Below, one piece after another: positions 1 to 7,182 of a stretch of DNA of 11,903 nt; position 1 is the stretch's first letter, and each line of letters opens with the position of its first letter. The stretch is from contig JAURNA010000223.1 of NCBI GenBank assembly GCA_030830385.1, positions 1-11,903 of the forward strand. Direction: 5' to 3'. A model generated the notes under the pieces. The model was given only the letters and a program-made list of their open reading frames with translations, ran no database searches and had not been told where the DNA came from. The DNA is from Crocinitomicaceae bacterium (GTDB taxonomy: Bacteria; Bacteroidota; Bacteroidia; Flavobacteriales_D; Crocinitomicaceae). A program made the translations under genes and the position numbers.

Positions 1-2245
1 AGAAATCGACGTTTGGATACAATTTCAAAATGTGATCCGTTCCACTCATGATGCAATTGTACGCGGAGTTACCCGGATGCCCCGCTTTGTATCGTATGTC
101 TGGAATGAACACCATGTATCCTGCTGAGGCGTACTCGGTCGCATAAACAATGGACGCGGTTGGTTTCGGGATGTAATGACTGTGGATTTCATCAGAATAC
201 AACTCGTAGAAGTAGACCATCAACGGGTAGGATTGATTCGGGTCGTAATTTTCCGGTTTGTACAACAACCCTTCCAACCAGGTACTGTCGTATGCCATCC
301 AGGAAACGCGCTCTACAGTGACCCAATTGTATTCATCCTGCTGAGGATTTGTAACCGAAATCTTTTTGGTAAGGTCGAAAAAATCCTCGTTGATGTACAA
401 ATCGGGGTACTTCTCAGCTGTCATTCTCCGACCGATGATGTAGTATCCATTTTTCGATCTCGTCAACCCCACAACTGCCTCATCGTAATAGGCGGATTCA
501 ACCAAATTCACACCGGCACGCGATTGATTGGAGAATAGGTGAACTCCTTTTGAACGACGATCGAACCCCCGCACATAATAGTTTTGAAAATCAACATATA
601 CACTGTCGTACGACCATGGGTACGCTCGCATTTCGATCTTGTTTTTCGAACCTTTTTCCTCGGTTATGCATACAACGGAGCCATTGGTCATACTCACTCC
701 CCAAATGTCAAATTCAGACTGGATGTAAACGAATTCTTCGCCTCGTTTCCACCCTACCACACCGTACGCACACGCTTCCATCGGCATACCGTTAACGTCC
801 CGTTCCCAGAGTACATTGTCGATTGAGCACGTCAGGCAGGACTCTCGCTCCGCAGCTACATCAATAACATAGAAATTGTGTCTTTCGTAATCGTAATAGG
901 TGTACCATTTGCCCGATGGAGACAACTGGCCGTTGCATACCGAAGCGCGCTTTATCAATTTTGCTTCTCCTGTCTCAATAGAAACTGCGTAGTGATCCTT
1001 TGGGTAAGGCACCGTCCAATTGTAGGTGTGAGCGTACGATTCGTTGCTGGATCCCAGCAGGTACTTTCCTTCCGAATTGGATTTAGCGGGAACATCGAGT
1101 GTATCACTGGACAATTGCACCGCTGTCGAATTATGGAAATGCCAGGCAAAGAGATCCGTGCGTTTCTCATCGTGTTTGCGCTCTATGAGCTGCATGGGCT
1201 GAAGTCTTTGATCGGCGTGGTGCCAAATGTCGAGTTGTACCTTTTCCGATTCCAAAAGTGTATCCTCTGGTTCCGGGCGTGCAAGTTCTTTCCCACCGAA
1301 ATAAAGGATTGATCCATCGTGCGTAAATCGGAGTGAACGATGCTCCGAAACTCCGTAATCTTCCGGAAAGAACGATTGAGATGAATCTGCAATGTGTGTT
1401 ATTGAACTACTGCTCAAATCCAGTAACTCGAGTCCATAATGTTTCACTTTTGAAGTGTCATTCGTTGCCAGGAATGCCATCCGCATTTCCTGCTTGTCGA
1501 ACGTTATTTTATCGATCCCGTTGAATTGCCGGGTTGAACACCATTCGCTTTGTGTTTCGGTATTGAAGGTGTGCAAATGGACAGAATCGAGTTTTGTCTC
1601 TTTTTCCCTTCTGTGCACTGTAAATCCAACCCATTTACCGTATTCGGAAAAGGCATGATCAATCACACTTCGGTAGATTTTTTTGTCTCCACTTTGAGGG
1701 TGCAGAATGGTCAGGAGGTTTCCGTCTGATTCGTAGTTCGATTCTCTTCTTCTCCTGCGACGGTGCTTTCTTTTTCCTTCAACCGGAAGCGTATTGTGCT
1801 CCACCTGATAGACCATCCAGCCATTTTCTTCGTTTACGGATAAAGACTTGAGCTTTGGCTCTTTGATCAAGGTATCATTGGCAAAAACGTAAATCCCCAA
1901 TGAGTCTTTTGGCCATTTATCCTTCTCGACCTTTTTCCGTTCACATGTACGCAGCGTATCATGCCCCGGATCGATTTTGAATGCCAAAAAAGAACCATCT
2001 CCTGCAAATTGCGGGTTCTTACCACGTGGAATTGAGTCCAAACGTCCGGATTCTACCCAGTAGATGTACAAGTATCCATCTCCTTTGTGAGGATTGATAA
2101 CGTATGCTACCTTGGCTCCATCATTGGAAATGATTGCGTTCCTGAGGCTTTTCCACTCATCGTAAGTGGTGTGATCAATGGTTTTTTTCTGTCCGAAGGC
2201 AGCAAAAGTTGCCAACGCCAGAATAAGTGATACGGTATTTTTCAT
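1..2245 (-). CDS. Secreted S9-family (prolyl oligopeptidase-like) peptidase, C-terminus cut by window edge
   Basis: The minus-strand frame is open without a stop from the ATG at 2245 to the window edge, about 748 residues. Residues 1-19 (MKNTVSLILALATFAAFGQ) form a signal peptide with the usual Bacteroidota cleavage just before Gln, so the protein should be exported. Residues from about 25 to 640 have the repetitive pattern of a beta-propeller (for example YVINPHKGDGYLYIYWVESG). From about residue 655 (LEGLLYKPENYDP, then YPLMVYFYE) the alpha/beta-hydrolase domain of S9 peptidases begins, continuing to MVFIPDIRYKAGHPG and a stretch ending NVDF. The nucleophile motif GxSxGG and the Asp and His of the triad lie beyond the edge, so catalytic competence cannot be judged. 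A basic run (KRKHRRRRRE, about residues 155-167) interrupts the propeller. The gene follows hemW by 39 bp on the same strand and may be co-transcribed. The family call is confident; the substrate is unknown. Confidence 0.85.
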   Translation of the reverse strand, partial: MKNTVSLILALATFAAFGQKKTIDHTTYDEWKSLRNAIISNDGAKVAYVINPHKGDGYLYIYWVESGRLDSIPRGKNPQFAGDGSFLAFKIDPGHDTLRTCERKKVEKDKWPKDSLGIYVFANDTLIKEPKLKSLSVNEENGWMVYQVEHNTLPVEGKRKHRRRRRRESNYESDGNLLTILHPQSGDKKIYRSVIDHAFSEYGKWVGFTVHRREKETKLDSVHLHTFNTETQSEWCSTRQFNGIDKITFDKQEMRMAFLATNDTSKVKHYGLELLDLSSSSITHIADSSQSFFPEDYGVSEHRSLRFTHDGSILYFGGKELARPEPEDTLLESEKVQLDIWHHADQRLQPMQLIERKHDEKRTDLFAWHFHNSTAVQLSSDTLDVPAKSNSEGKYLLGSSNESYAHTYNWTVPYPKDHYAVSIETGEAKLIKRASVCNGQLSPSGKWYTYYDYERHNFYVIDVAAERESCLTCSIDNVLWERDVNGMPMEACAYGVVGWKRGEEFVYIQSEFDIWGVSMTNGSVVCITEEKGSKNKIEMRAYPWSYDSVYVDFQNYYVRGFDRRSKGVHLFSNQSRAGVNLVESAYYDEAVVGLTRSKNGYYIIGRRMTAEKYPDLYINEDFFDLTKKISVTNPQQDEYNWVTVERVSWMAYDSTWLEGLLYKPENYDPNQSYPLMVYFYELYSDEIHSHYIPKPTASIVYATEYASAGYMVFIPDIRYKAGHPGNSAYNCIMSGTDHILKLYPNVDF

Positions 2246-2284
2246 GATTGTGTGGAAAGTAATAAATTTAACCGAAACGGTCGA

Positions 2285-3406
2285 TTAACAGAACAGCTCA
2301 GAGGCGATGTAATCCGCTCGTAATTTCCCTTCTTTTGTGGTATAAATCCAGCCGTTCTCATCTGTAATCCAACCGGCATCTTTAAGTTGCTCAAGGCGGG
2401 ATTCAAAATCGTCGGGAAACTCACGAATGGACCGCAGTTGCTCTCGCTCAACTCCATAAACGGTGCGCAAGCCTGTAAGCAGACGCTCGTTAAATTGATT
2501 TTCCGTGGATAATTCTTCGATTTCAAACGCGTGATTACCGGATTGAATTCCCTTGATGTACGTGATGTTGTTGGATACATTCCACCGTCGTGATGTACCG
2601 TTGAATGAGTGAGCAGAAGGACCGATGCCCAGGTACCATTCTCCTTTCCAGTAATTCGAGTTGTGGACGGCTCTGGATCCTGGTTTCGCAAAATTTGATA
2701 CCTCATACTGCTCGTATCCATGGGCTTCGAGCGTTTTCAGAAGCTGCATGAACTGCTCACTTTGAACGTCTTCATCCGGTGTGGTCAGCCGGCCCGATTT
2801 AACCCAATGGTGCAGGGCTGTTTTCTCCTCAATCGTGAGGCAATATGCAGAAATGTGACGAACTCCATTGTTCACAACCGTAAGAATCTGTTCTTCCCAT
2901 TCCTCAGTGCTGAGATCAGGCAAGCCGTACATCAAATCAACGGTGAGGTTATCAAACCCTGCCGATTGTGCGAGTTGGATACAATTCATGGCCTCCCCGA
3001 CCGAATGGGCGCGATTCATCCACTCGAGGTCTTGTTTGCGAAACGACTGAATTCCAATGCTCAATCGATTCACACCGTGCTGCTTCCAGACTTCGAGTTG
3101 TTCTTGAGTAATGTCATCCGGGTTTGCTTCCAGCGTGACTTCGGCATTCGGAGTCACCTCAACATTTGCGTGAATTGTGTCCAGAATCAAGACAAGTTCG
3201 TCTTCAGATAAGAGACTTGGCGTACCTCCACCAAAGTAGATCGTTTGCAACTGCTTGCCCGCGAGATCGTTTTTTCGAACTTCAATTTCAGTGCAGATCG
3301 CCTTCACCATATCGAAACGATACGACGAAAAAGTGGTGCTGAAATGAAAGTCGCAATAGGTGCAACGTTGTCTGCAAAAAGGAATATGGACATAAATTCC
3401 TGCCAT
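2285..3406 (-). CDS. hemW: Radical SAM heme chaperone HemW (HemN-like)
   Basis: This is a 373-residue protein, the usual HemW length. The start is placed at the ATG at 3406 because homology begins at once with MAGIYVHIPFC; the reading frame stays open upstream to an ATG at 3505, but that stretch does not resemble the family. Cys11, Cys15 and Cys18 in CRQRCTYC are the CxxxCxxC ligands of the radical SAM [4Fe-4S] cluster. GGGTPS (59-64) is the SAM-binding glycine motif, and NRLSIGIQSF and NYWKGEWYLGIGPSAHSF are further HemN/HemW signatures. HemW proteins were long annotated as oxygen-independent coproporphyrinogen oxidase but are now regarded as heme-binding chaperones delivering heme to respiratory proteins. 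The short HIPF start and length favour HemW over true HemN. A TACATTTG box lies just upstream of the ATG. The S9 peptidase gene follows by 39 bp. Confidence 0.93.
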   Translation of the reverse strand: MAGIYVHIPFCRQRCTYCDFHFSTTFSSYRFDMVKAICTEIEVRKNDLAGKQLQTIYFGGGTPSLLSEDELVLILDTIHANVEVTPNAEVTLEANPDDITQEQLEVWKQHGVNRLSIGIQSFRKQDLEWMNRAHSVGEAMNCIQLAQSAGFDNLTVDLMYGLPDLSTEEWEEQILTVVNNGVRHISAYCLTIEEKTALHHWVKSGRLTTPDEDVQSEQFMQLLKTLEAHGYEQYEVSNFAKPGSRAVHNSNYWKGEWYLGIGPSAHSFNGTSRRWNVSNNITYIKGIQSGNHAFEIEELSTENQFNERLLTGLRTVYGVEREQLRSIREFPDDFESRLEQLKDAGWITDENGWIYTTKEGKLRADYIASELFC

Positions 3407-3410
3407 ATCA

Positions 3411-3418
3411 CAAATGTA
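3411..3418 (-). promoter_or_regulatory. Possible -7 box of hemW
   Basis: Read on the minus strand the sequence is TACATTTG, an exact match to the Bacteroidota TAnnTTTG element. It ends only 4 nt before the hemW ATG at 3406, so a transcript from it would be leaderless or nearly so. No good -33 TTTG is seen at the right distance, so this may be chance. Confidence 0.3.
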
Positions 3419-3475
3419 CGATGCGAAAAGAAATGTTAAAACGATAAGAAGATTGTCTTCGAATGCTTTTTTTTC

Positions 3476-3482
3476 TACCTTG
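3476..3482 (+). promoter_or_regulatory. Weak candidate -7 box for the GTG-start gene
   Basis: TACCTTG lies 5 nt before the GTG and resembles TAnnTTTG with one T missing. A TTG at 3453-3455 lies 20 nt upstream, near the spacing of a -33 element. This is suggestive only. No Shine-Dalgarno sequence is visible. Confidence 0.2.
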
Positions 3483-3487
3483 TAGTC

Positions 3488-3838
3488 GTGAGTTTCGAAA
3501 AACATAAAGACCTGTTGAATAAGGAACTGGATCGGTTCAACATCCTTCTTGGGGAGATATTACCGCGCTATATTGACCTGGTTCGCAAAGGTAACCCAAC
3601 CGAGGATGAAACGAAGGAACTGGGTGAGATTGAGCACTTTCTCATAGAAATCAACAGTAAAATCGCGGCCATCAAGAACCGGATTGATCAGGATTTGTTC
3701 GGAGAGGCAATGGACATTTACTACAAGGTAAAAGCGCAGGCCGAAAAAGGCAATGCGAGGGCTAAAGTGAAACTCGACAAGCTGCGTGAATCATTGAAAG
3801 AGTCGATCAAAGGCGACGCTTTTTTCAATTGGAATTGA
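3488..3838 (+). CDS. Small helical protein of unknown function
   Basis: The product has 116 residues and begins at a GTG codon (MSFEKHKDLLNKEL). The frame holds no ATG between this codon and the in-frame stop TAA at 3437-3439, so GTG is the best start. The protein is charged, Lys/Glu/Leu-rich and should be almost entirely alpha-helical; heptad-like spacing of Leu and Ile through about residues 5-65 suggests a helical bundle or coiled coil. There is no signal peptide, membrane segment or Cys. I do not recognise a family with certainty. It is divergent from hemW across an 81-bp gap and converges on the aldehyde dehydrogenase gene. Codon use matches its neighbours, and the length and start context make it a real gene, but nothing in the sequence gives its function. 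Confidence 0.75.
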   Translation: MSFEKHKDLLNKELDRFNILLGEILPRYIDLVRKGNPTEDETKELGEIEHFLIEINSKIAAIKNRIDQDLFGEAMDIYYKVKAQAEKGNARAKVKLDKLRESLKESIKGDAFFNWN

Positions 3839-3850
3839 TTCGTTTGAAAT

Positions 3851-3876
3851 AAAAAAAGGACCGTAGAACGATCCTT
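3851..3876 (-). terminator. Intrinsic terminator of the aldehyde dehydrogenase gene
   Basis: On the minus strand AAGGA, T, CGT, loop TCT, ACG, G, TCCTT forms a nine-pair stem that includes one U-G wobble, followed directly by a run of U (the As at 3851-3857). It begins 20 nt after the ALDH stop codon. On the plus strand the same stem has a C-A mismatch and no following U-run, so it should work poorly for the converging gene. Confidence 0.75.
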
Positions 3877-3895
3877 CTTCCAGATTTATGTTCTT

Positions 3896-5452
3896 TTAAA
3901 GCTCAAACTTAATCCCCTGTGCCAACGGAAGATCGTCTGTGTAGTTGATTGTATTTGTTTGTCGGCGCATGTAGATTTTCCATGCATCAGAACCGGATTC
4001 GCGTCCGCCTCCTGTTTCTTTTTCACCACCGAATGCACCACCGATTTCCGCTCCGGAAGTTCCGATGTTTACGTTGGCGATACCACAGTCAGAACCGGCG
4101 TGTGACAAGAAGCGCTCGGAATCCTTAATGCTGTTCGTCATGATTGCTGATGAAAGTCCTTGTGGAACCCCGTTTTGGATTTCAATTGCATTTTCAACGC
4201 CTCCGCTGTACTTCATAATGTACAAAATTGGCGCGAATGTCTCGTGCTGAACAATTGCGAAGTGGTTTTCAGCTTCTACGATCGCCGGCTTTACGTAGCA
4301 TCCGGACTCGTATCCATCACCTGAAAGAACCCCTCCTTCCACAACGATGTTTCCGCCTTCAACAACCGCTTTCTTCAAAGCATCTTCGTACATTGCTACG
4401 GCATCTGTATCGATTAATGGCCCTACGTGATTGCTTTCATCGAGAGGATTTCCGATTTTGATCTGCGCATATGCATTTACGAGAGCTTCTTTCACCTTGT
4501 CGTACACTTCCTCGTGAATGATCAGGCGACGGGTTGATGTACATCGTTGTCCACAGGTTCCCACGGCACCAAATACAGCTCCCGGAACGACCATTTTCAA
4601 ATCGGCAGATGGTGTGATGATGATTGCGTTATTTCCTCCCAACTCAAGAAGAGACTTTCCAAGTCGGGCTCCAACGGCAGCACCAACGGATTTACCCATG
4701 CGGGTTGACCCTGTTGCAGAAACCAACGGAACGCGTTTGTCTTCTGCCAGCAATTTACCGATTTCGGCTCCTCCGATCACCAATCCTGAAACTCCCTCCG
4801 GAACATTGTTGGCATTGAATACCTGCTTCGTAATTTGCTGACAAGCAATTGCTGTAATCGGTGCTTTTTCAGAGGGTTTCCAAACGCATACGTCTCCACA
4901 AACCCAGGCAAGGGCCGTGTTCCAGTTCCAGACCGCTACGGGGAAATTGAATGCAGAAATGATTCCTACCACTCCGAGTGGATGGTATTGCTCGTACATG
5001 CGGTGTCCCGGACGCTCCGAGTGCATCGTAAGACCGTGAAGCTGACGTGAAAGACCCACTGCAAAATCACAGATGTCGATCATTTCCTGCACTTCACCCA
5101 ATCCTTCCTGAAGGGATTTCCCCATTTCGTAAGAAACGAGTTTTCCGAGTGGCTCCTTGTACTCGCGTAATTTCTCAGCTAATTGACGAACAACCTCTCC
5201 TCGCTTAGGAGCTGGCCATGTGCGCCATTGCTTGAATGCCTCCTGCGCTTTCAAGATCACCGCTTCGTAATCTACCTCTGTTGCGGAGTTTACGGTTGCA
5301 ATTACGTTTCCAGCAACGGGGGAGATCGAATCGATTTTCTCACCGCGTGTGTTGAACCAGTATCCACCAGTAGAAGCACCACTGTTTTCCGGTTCGATAT
5401 TCAGTTGAGCAAGAATGTTCTTAATTCCAAGGTCTGTTAATACTTCAGCCAT
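3896..5452 (-). CDS. ALDH7-type aldehyde dehydrogenase (alpha-aminoadipic semialdehyde / L-piperidine-6-carboxylate dehydrogenase)
   Basis: This 518-residue protein has the length and order of the ALDH7 (antiquitin/AmaB) family. The NAD-dependent reaction expected is oxidation of 2-aminoadipate 6-semialdehyde, in equilibrium with piperidine-6-carboxylate, to 2-aminoadipate in cytoplasmic lysine catabolism. Catalytic elements are visible: Asn169 in SAFNFP, Lys192 in WKPSE, the nucleotide-site loop around ATGSTRMG (246-253), general base Glu270 in LLELGGNN, and nucleophile Cys304 in GTCGQRCTSTRR. The C-terminal GGEKETGGGRESGSDAWK stretch is typical of ALDH7. The start ATG at 5452 gives the expected N-terminus. 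It is a single-gene unit: an exact TAATTTTG box lies upstream and a hairpin terminator follows. The family is very likely; the exact substrate is inferred from the family, since no other lysine-degradation gene is in view. Confidence 0.92.
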   Translation of the reverse strand: MAEVLTDLGIKNILAQLNIEPENSGASTGGYWFNTRGEKIDSISPVAGNVIATVNSATEVDYEAVILKAQEAFKQWRTWPAPKRGEVVRQLAEKLREYKEPLGKLVSYEMGKSLQEGLGEVQEMIDICDFAVGLSRQLHGLTMHSERPGHRMYEQYHPLGVVGIISAFNFPVAVWNWNTALAWVCGDVCVWKPSEKAPITAIACQQITKQVFNANNVPEGVSGLVIGGAEIGKLLAEDKRVPLVSATGSTRMGKSVGAAVGARLGKSLLELGGNNAIIITPSADLKMVVPGAVFGAVGTCGQRCTSTRRLIIHEEVYDKVKEALVNAYAQIKIGNPLDESNHVGPLIDTDAVAMYEDALKKAVVEGGNIVVEGGVLSGDGYESGCYVKPAIVEAENHFAIVQHETFAPILYIMKYSGGVENAIEIQNGVPQGLSSAIMTNSIKDSERFLSHAGSDCGIANVNIGTSGAEIGGAFGGEKETGGGRESGSDAWKIYMRRQTNTINYTDDLPLAQGIKFEL

Positions 5453-5487
5453 GAGATTGGATTTGTTGTTAAACTAGTTTTACGCCA

Positions 5488-5495
5488 CAAAATTA
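5488..5495 (-). promoter_or_regulatory. -7 promoter box of the aldehyde dehydrogenase gene
   Basis: Read on the minus strand the bases are TAATTTTG, an exact TAnnTTTG element, 35 nt before the ATG at 5452. That would give a leader of roughly 30 nt. The -33 element is not clear. Confidence 0.45.
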
Positions 5496-5515
5496 CGTTA
5501 AAAATTCCGATTTCG

Positions 5516-5523
5516 TATCTTCG
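5516..5523 (+). promoter_or_regulatory. Candidate -7 box of the DUF2459 gene
   Basis: TATCTTCG differs from TAnnTTTG at one base and lies 9 nt before the ATG at 5533. No TTG is seen about 19-21 nt upstream, so support is weak. Confidence 0.25.
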
Positions 5524-5532
5524 AAAATCGAT

Positions 5533-6216
5533 ATGAAAAAGCGCTTTTTACGGATTGTACGAACCCTTTTTCGGGGCTTTGGCCTGGGGTTGGAACTGCT
5601 TATGGCCTTCGTTTGGGTGTATTTCGCGTTGGGTTTTATTGGAACTGCCATTCCAGTCGGAGCAAACGGTCAAAAAGGATCCGTAGAATTGTACGTTCGT
5701 AACAACGGGATTCACACCGAGATTTGTATGCCCGCGAGCAATGAAACACAAGACTGGTTTGATTTCTTTTCTCCTGAAGATTACCCGGAAATGGAATCGC
5801 CATGGGTGAATGTGGGTTGGGGTGAACGTGATTTTTACCTTAGTACACCCGAATGGTCTGATCTGACGTTCTACAGGGTCTGCCACGCTTTGATGATACC
5901 GAGCCCGAGTGCCATGCATGTTGCCGTAGTTAAAGAGCCGGCAACCGGAATGAATTGCAAACGCATCCGCCTGACAAAACAACAATACAAGAAGTTAACC
6001 TCTTTCATCAAGCATTCATTTGATACCGTTTCCGATAAACCGAAGATCATTCCTGATGCCGGATATGGAGAACGTGATCAGTTTTATGCATCCCCGGAAA
6101 GTTATCATTGTTTTCACACCTGCAATCATTGGACGAATTGTGCATTAAAATCGGCCGATATACGAACATCATGGATTGGCTTCTTTGCCGAATCGAATCT
6201 CGTCCACCTTCCGTAA
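5533..6216 (+). CDS. DUF2459 / TIGR02117 family membrane-anchored protein
   Basis: The product has 227 residues: a basic N-terminus (MKKRFLRIVRTLFR), one hydrophobic segment at about 18-40, then a domain probably on the periplasmic side. I assign it to DUF2459/TIGR02117 from three conserved blocks: VRNNGIHTEICMP (55-67), NVGWGERDFYLSTPEW (93-108) and FYASPESYHCFHTCNHWTN (184-202). The family was named from copies near urease genes, but no urease genes are here and its biochemical role is not established. The conserved His61, the Cys193/His195/Cys197/His199 cluster and the GERD motif could be a catalytic or metal-binding set; that is inference. The gene stands alone, divergent from the ALDH gene. 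Codon use matches the housekeeping genes rather than the AT-rich genes to the right. Confidence 0.85.
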   Translation: MKKRFLRIVRTLFRGFGLGLELLMAFVWVYFALGFIGTAIPVGANGQKGSVELYVRNNGIHTEICMPASNETQDWFDFFSPEDYPEMESPWVNVGWGERDFYLSTPEWSDLTFYRVCHALMIPSPSAMHVAVVKEPATGMNCKRIRLTKQQYKKLTSFIKHSFDTVSDKPKIIPDAGYGERDQFYASPESYHCFHTCNHWTNCALKSADIRTSWIGFFAESNLVHLP

Positions 6217-6242
6217 ATTGATTAGATTTTGATCATATTACT

Positions 6243-6366
6243 TCTCGTGACACTTACAATCCTAAACACCCAAAACGAAGGAAAAAGGCGATGAAAGCAG
6301 ATCGAAAAACCGAAGACCATTACCGGTCGTTTGATCCGAGGGTTGTAGCGGGCGATATACAGCTGA
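6243..6366 (+). pseudogene. Remnant of an IS5-type transposase, frameshifted
   Basis: One plus-strand frame reads SRDTYNPKHPKRRKKAMK then ADRK up to 6308. Skipping one A in the run at 6305-6309 moves into the next frame, which continues KTITGRLIRGL and reaches a stop TAG at 6346. Joined, the two halves resemble the internal stretch RDTYN-kHPkR-KKA-KA-RKLKTIAGR-IREL that I recall from Bacteroidota IS5-type transposases. The piece is only about 40 codons; nothing before or after looks like the rest of a transposase, and no terminal inverted repeats were found. It is therefore a dead scrap of an insertion sequence. The match is from memory of the family, not a search. Confidence 0.5.
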
Positions 6367-6380
6367 GTATCCCTTTAAAT

Positions 6381-6779
6381 TCATTCATCTCTTGTTGCGG
6401 ACATTTTTGATAAAACAAGAGTCATCTCATTAAATGCTTTTTTTTGCGAACCGGAAAGGAGAGCTTGCCTTATTGTACCCATAACAATTTCAATTATATT
6501 TTTATGGATTTTTTGACTTTTCCCAAAATAAGCATCCATTATTTTATTGGGTATAATATAACTGACTTGTATCGTATCATCTTTTGTGAAATGTATTCTT
6601 ACTCCATGCATATTACTTTTTTTGATAAATACGCATTTTTCTACTTGTACGTTGGAATCTGTTCGTACCTCCCAACTATCATATTCCTGTTTTGTCTTAA
6701 ATGAAGTTTCTTTTTTTATGAAGGCCTCTATTTTTTCCAACGAGGCGTACTCTGGTTTCACTGATATTAATTGTTCCAT
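6381..6779 (-). CDS. Hypothetical 132-residue protein in AT-rich operon
   Basis: The start is taken as the ATG at 6779 (MEQLISVKPEYASLEK), because the only earlier start codon in frame is a TTG at 6794 that overlaps the upstream gene. It lies 4 nt after the stop of the DUF3592-like gene, so the pair should be one transcript with coupled translation. The protein is soluble, Lys-rich, mixed alpha/beta, with no signal peptide, membrane segment or known motif; a single Cys lies in the CVFIKK strand. The middle (QVEKCVFIKK, VRIHFTKDDTIQVSYIIPN) looks like beta strands and the end is helical. I do not recognise a family. The base composition is far more AT-rich than genes on either side (13 G+C in the 60 bases 6481-6540), which suggests transfer. 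Confidence 0.7.
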   Translation of the reverse strand: MEQLISVKPEYASLEKIEAFIKKETSFKTKQEYDSWEVRTDSNVQVEKCVFIKKSNMHGVRIHFTKDDTIQVSYIIPNKIMDAYFGKSQKIHKNIIEIVMGTIRQALLSGSQKKAFNEMTLVLSKMSATRDE

Positions 6780-6783
6780 ATCG

Positions 6784-7182
6784 TCATTCACCAAATTGTT
6801 TTTTTCTTGCTTTTATATACGTGCCTGCTGAAAAAATAATTCCTAGGATGATAAGAATATACATCCCATATTTTGAAATAAAATTACCCACATCTGTTTT
6901 TGCCAACGCAGGATTTTCTTTGTTGTAATTGATGGTAATTTCATCGCCGACAGATTTGAAACTTCCCAAAAAAGGAAGTCGTTCGAGCTCTACAATCGTT
7001 TCAATTGTGTCGCCTTGTTGTGTTGTGAAAGATACGGTTGCCATTTCCTTCATCGTTTTTCCCGACCTTTTCTTTTCAATTTTTTTAATTATTCCGTTGG
7101 CTTTTCGATATTCCCCTTGCTGCGAGAAAACACTGAAAGACGACAAAAATAACAGTGTTAAAAAAATACTTTTCATGTTCAT
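6784..7182 (-). CDS. DUF3592-like exported membrane protein
   Basis: The start at the ATG at 7182 (MNMKSIFLTLLFLSSFSVFS) gives a clean signal peptide; the ATG at 7176 is equally good, and a GTG at 7215 would put a charged stretch before the signal. After cleavage at about SVFSQ, a domain of about 75 residues follows: GIIKKIEKKRSGKTMKEMAT, VSFTTQQGDTIETIVE, then VGDEITINYNKENPALAKTD. The pattern of a repeated strand core ending in G-D-x-I-x-I-x-Y-x-x-x-x-P is that of DUF3592. A C-terminal membrane helix (YGMYILIILGIIFSAGTYI) and a basic tail (KARKKQ) anchor it in the inner membrane. The function of the family is unknown. It heads a two-gene AT-rich operon with the 132-residue protein and is probably part of a transferred segment. 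Confidence 0.72.
   Translation of the reverse strand: MNMKSIFLTLLFLSSFSVFSQQGEYRKANGIIKKIEKKRSGKTMKEMATVSFTTQQGDTIETIVELERLPFLGSFKSVGDEITINYNKENPALAKTDVGNFISKYGMYILIILGIIFSAGTYIKARKKQFGE

Noticed and set aside
176..1658. Several plus-strand frames of 60-144 codons
   Set aside because: They are antisense to the unbroken S9 peptidase frame and have no coherent domain content.
2256..2275. Small ACCG/CGGT hairpin between hemW and the S9 peptidase gene
   Set aside because: Only four base pairs without a U-run, too weak for a terminator.
2242..3211. Long open frames on both strands inside hemW (159 and 163 residues)
   Set aside because: They are shadows of the hemW gene, which has full radical SAM motifs, and show no signal or family features of their own.
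6300..6336. Hairpin with GATC ends between the DUF2459 gene and the AT-rich operon
   Set aside because: The stem has a 2x2 internal loop and no U-run, and the same bases are explained by the transposase remnant.
6780..6794. TTG start at 6794 for the 132-residue protein
   Set aside because: It would overlap the upstream gene by 11 nt and use a rare start, while an ATG lies at 6779, 4 nt after the upstream stop.
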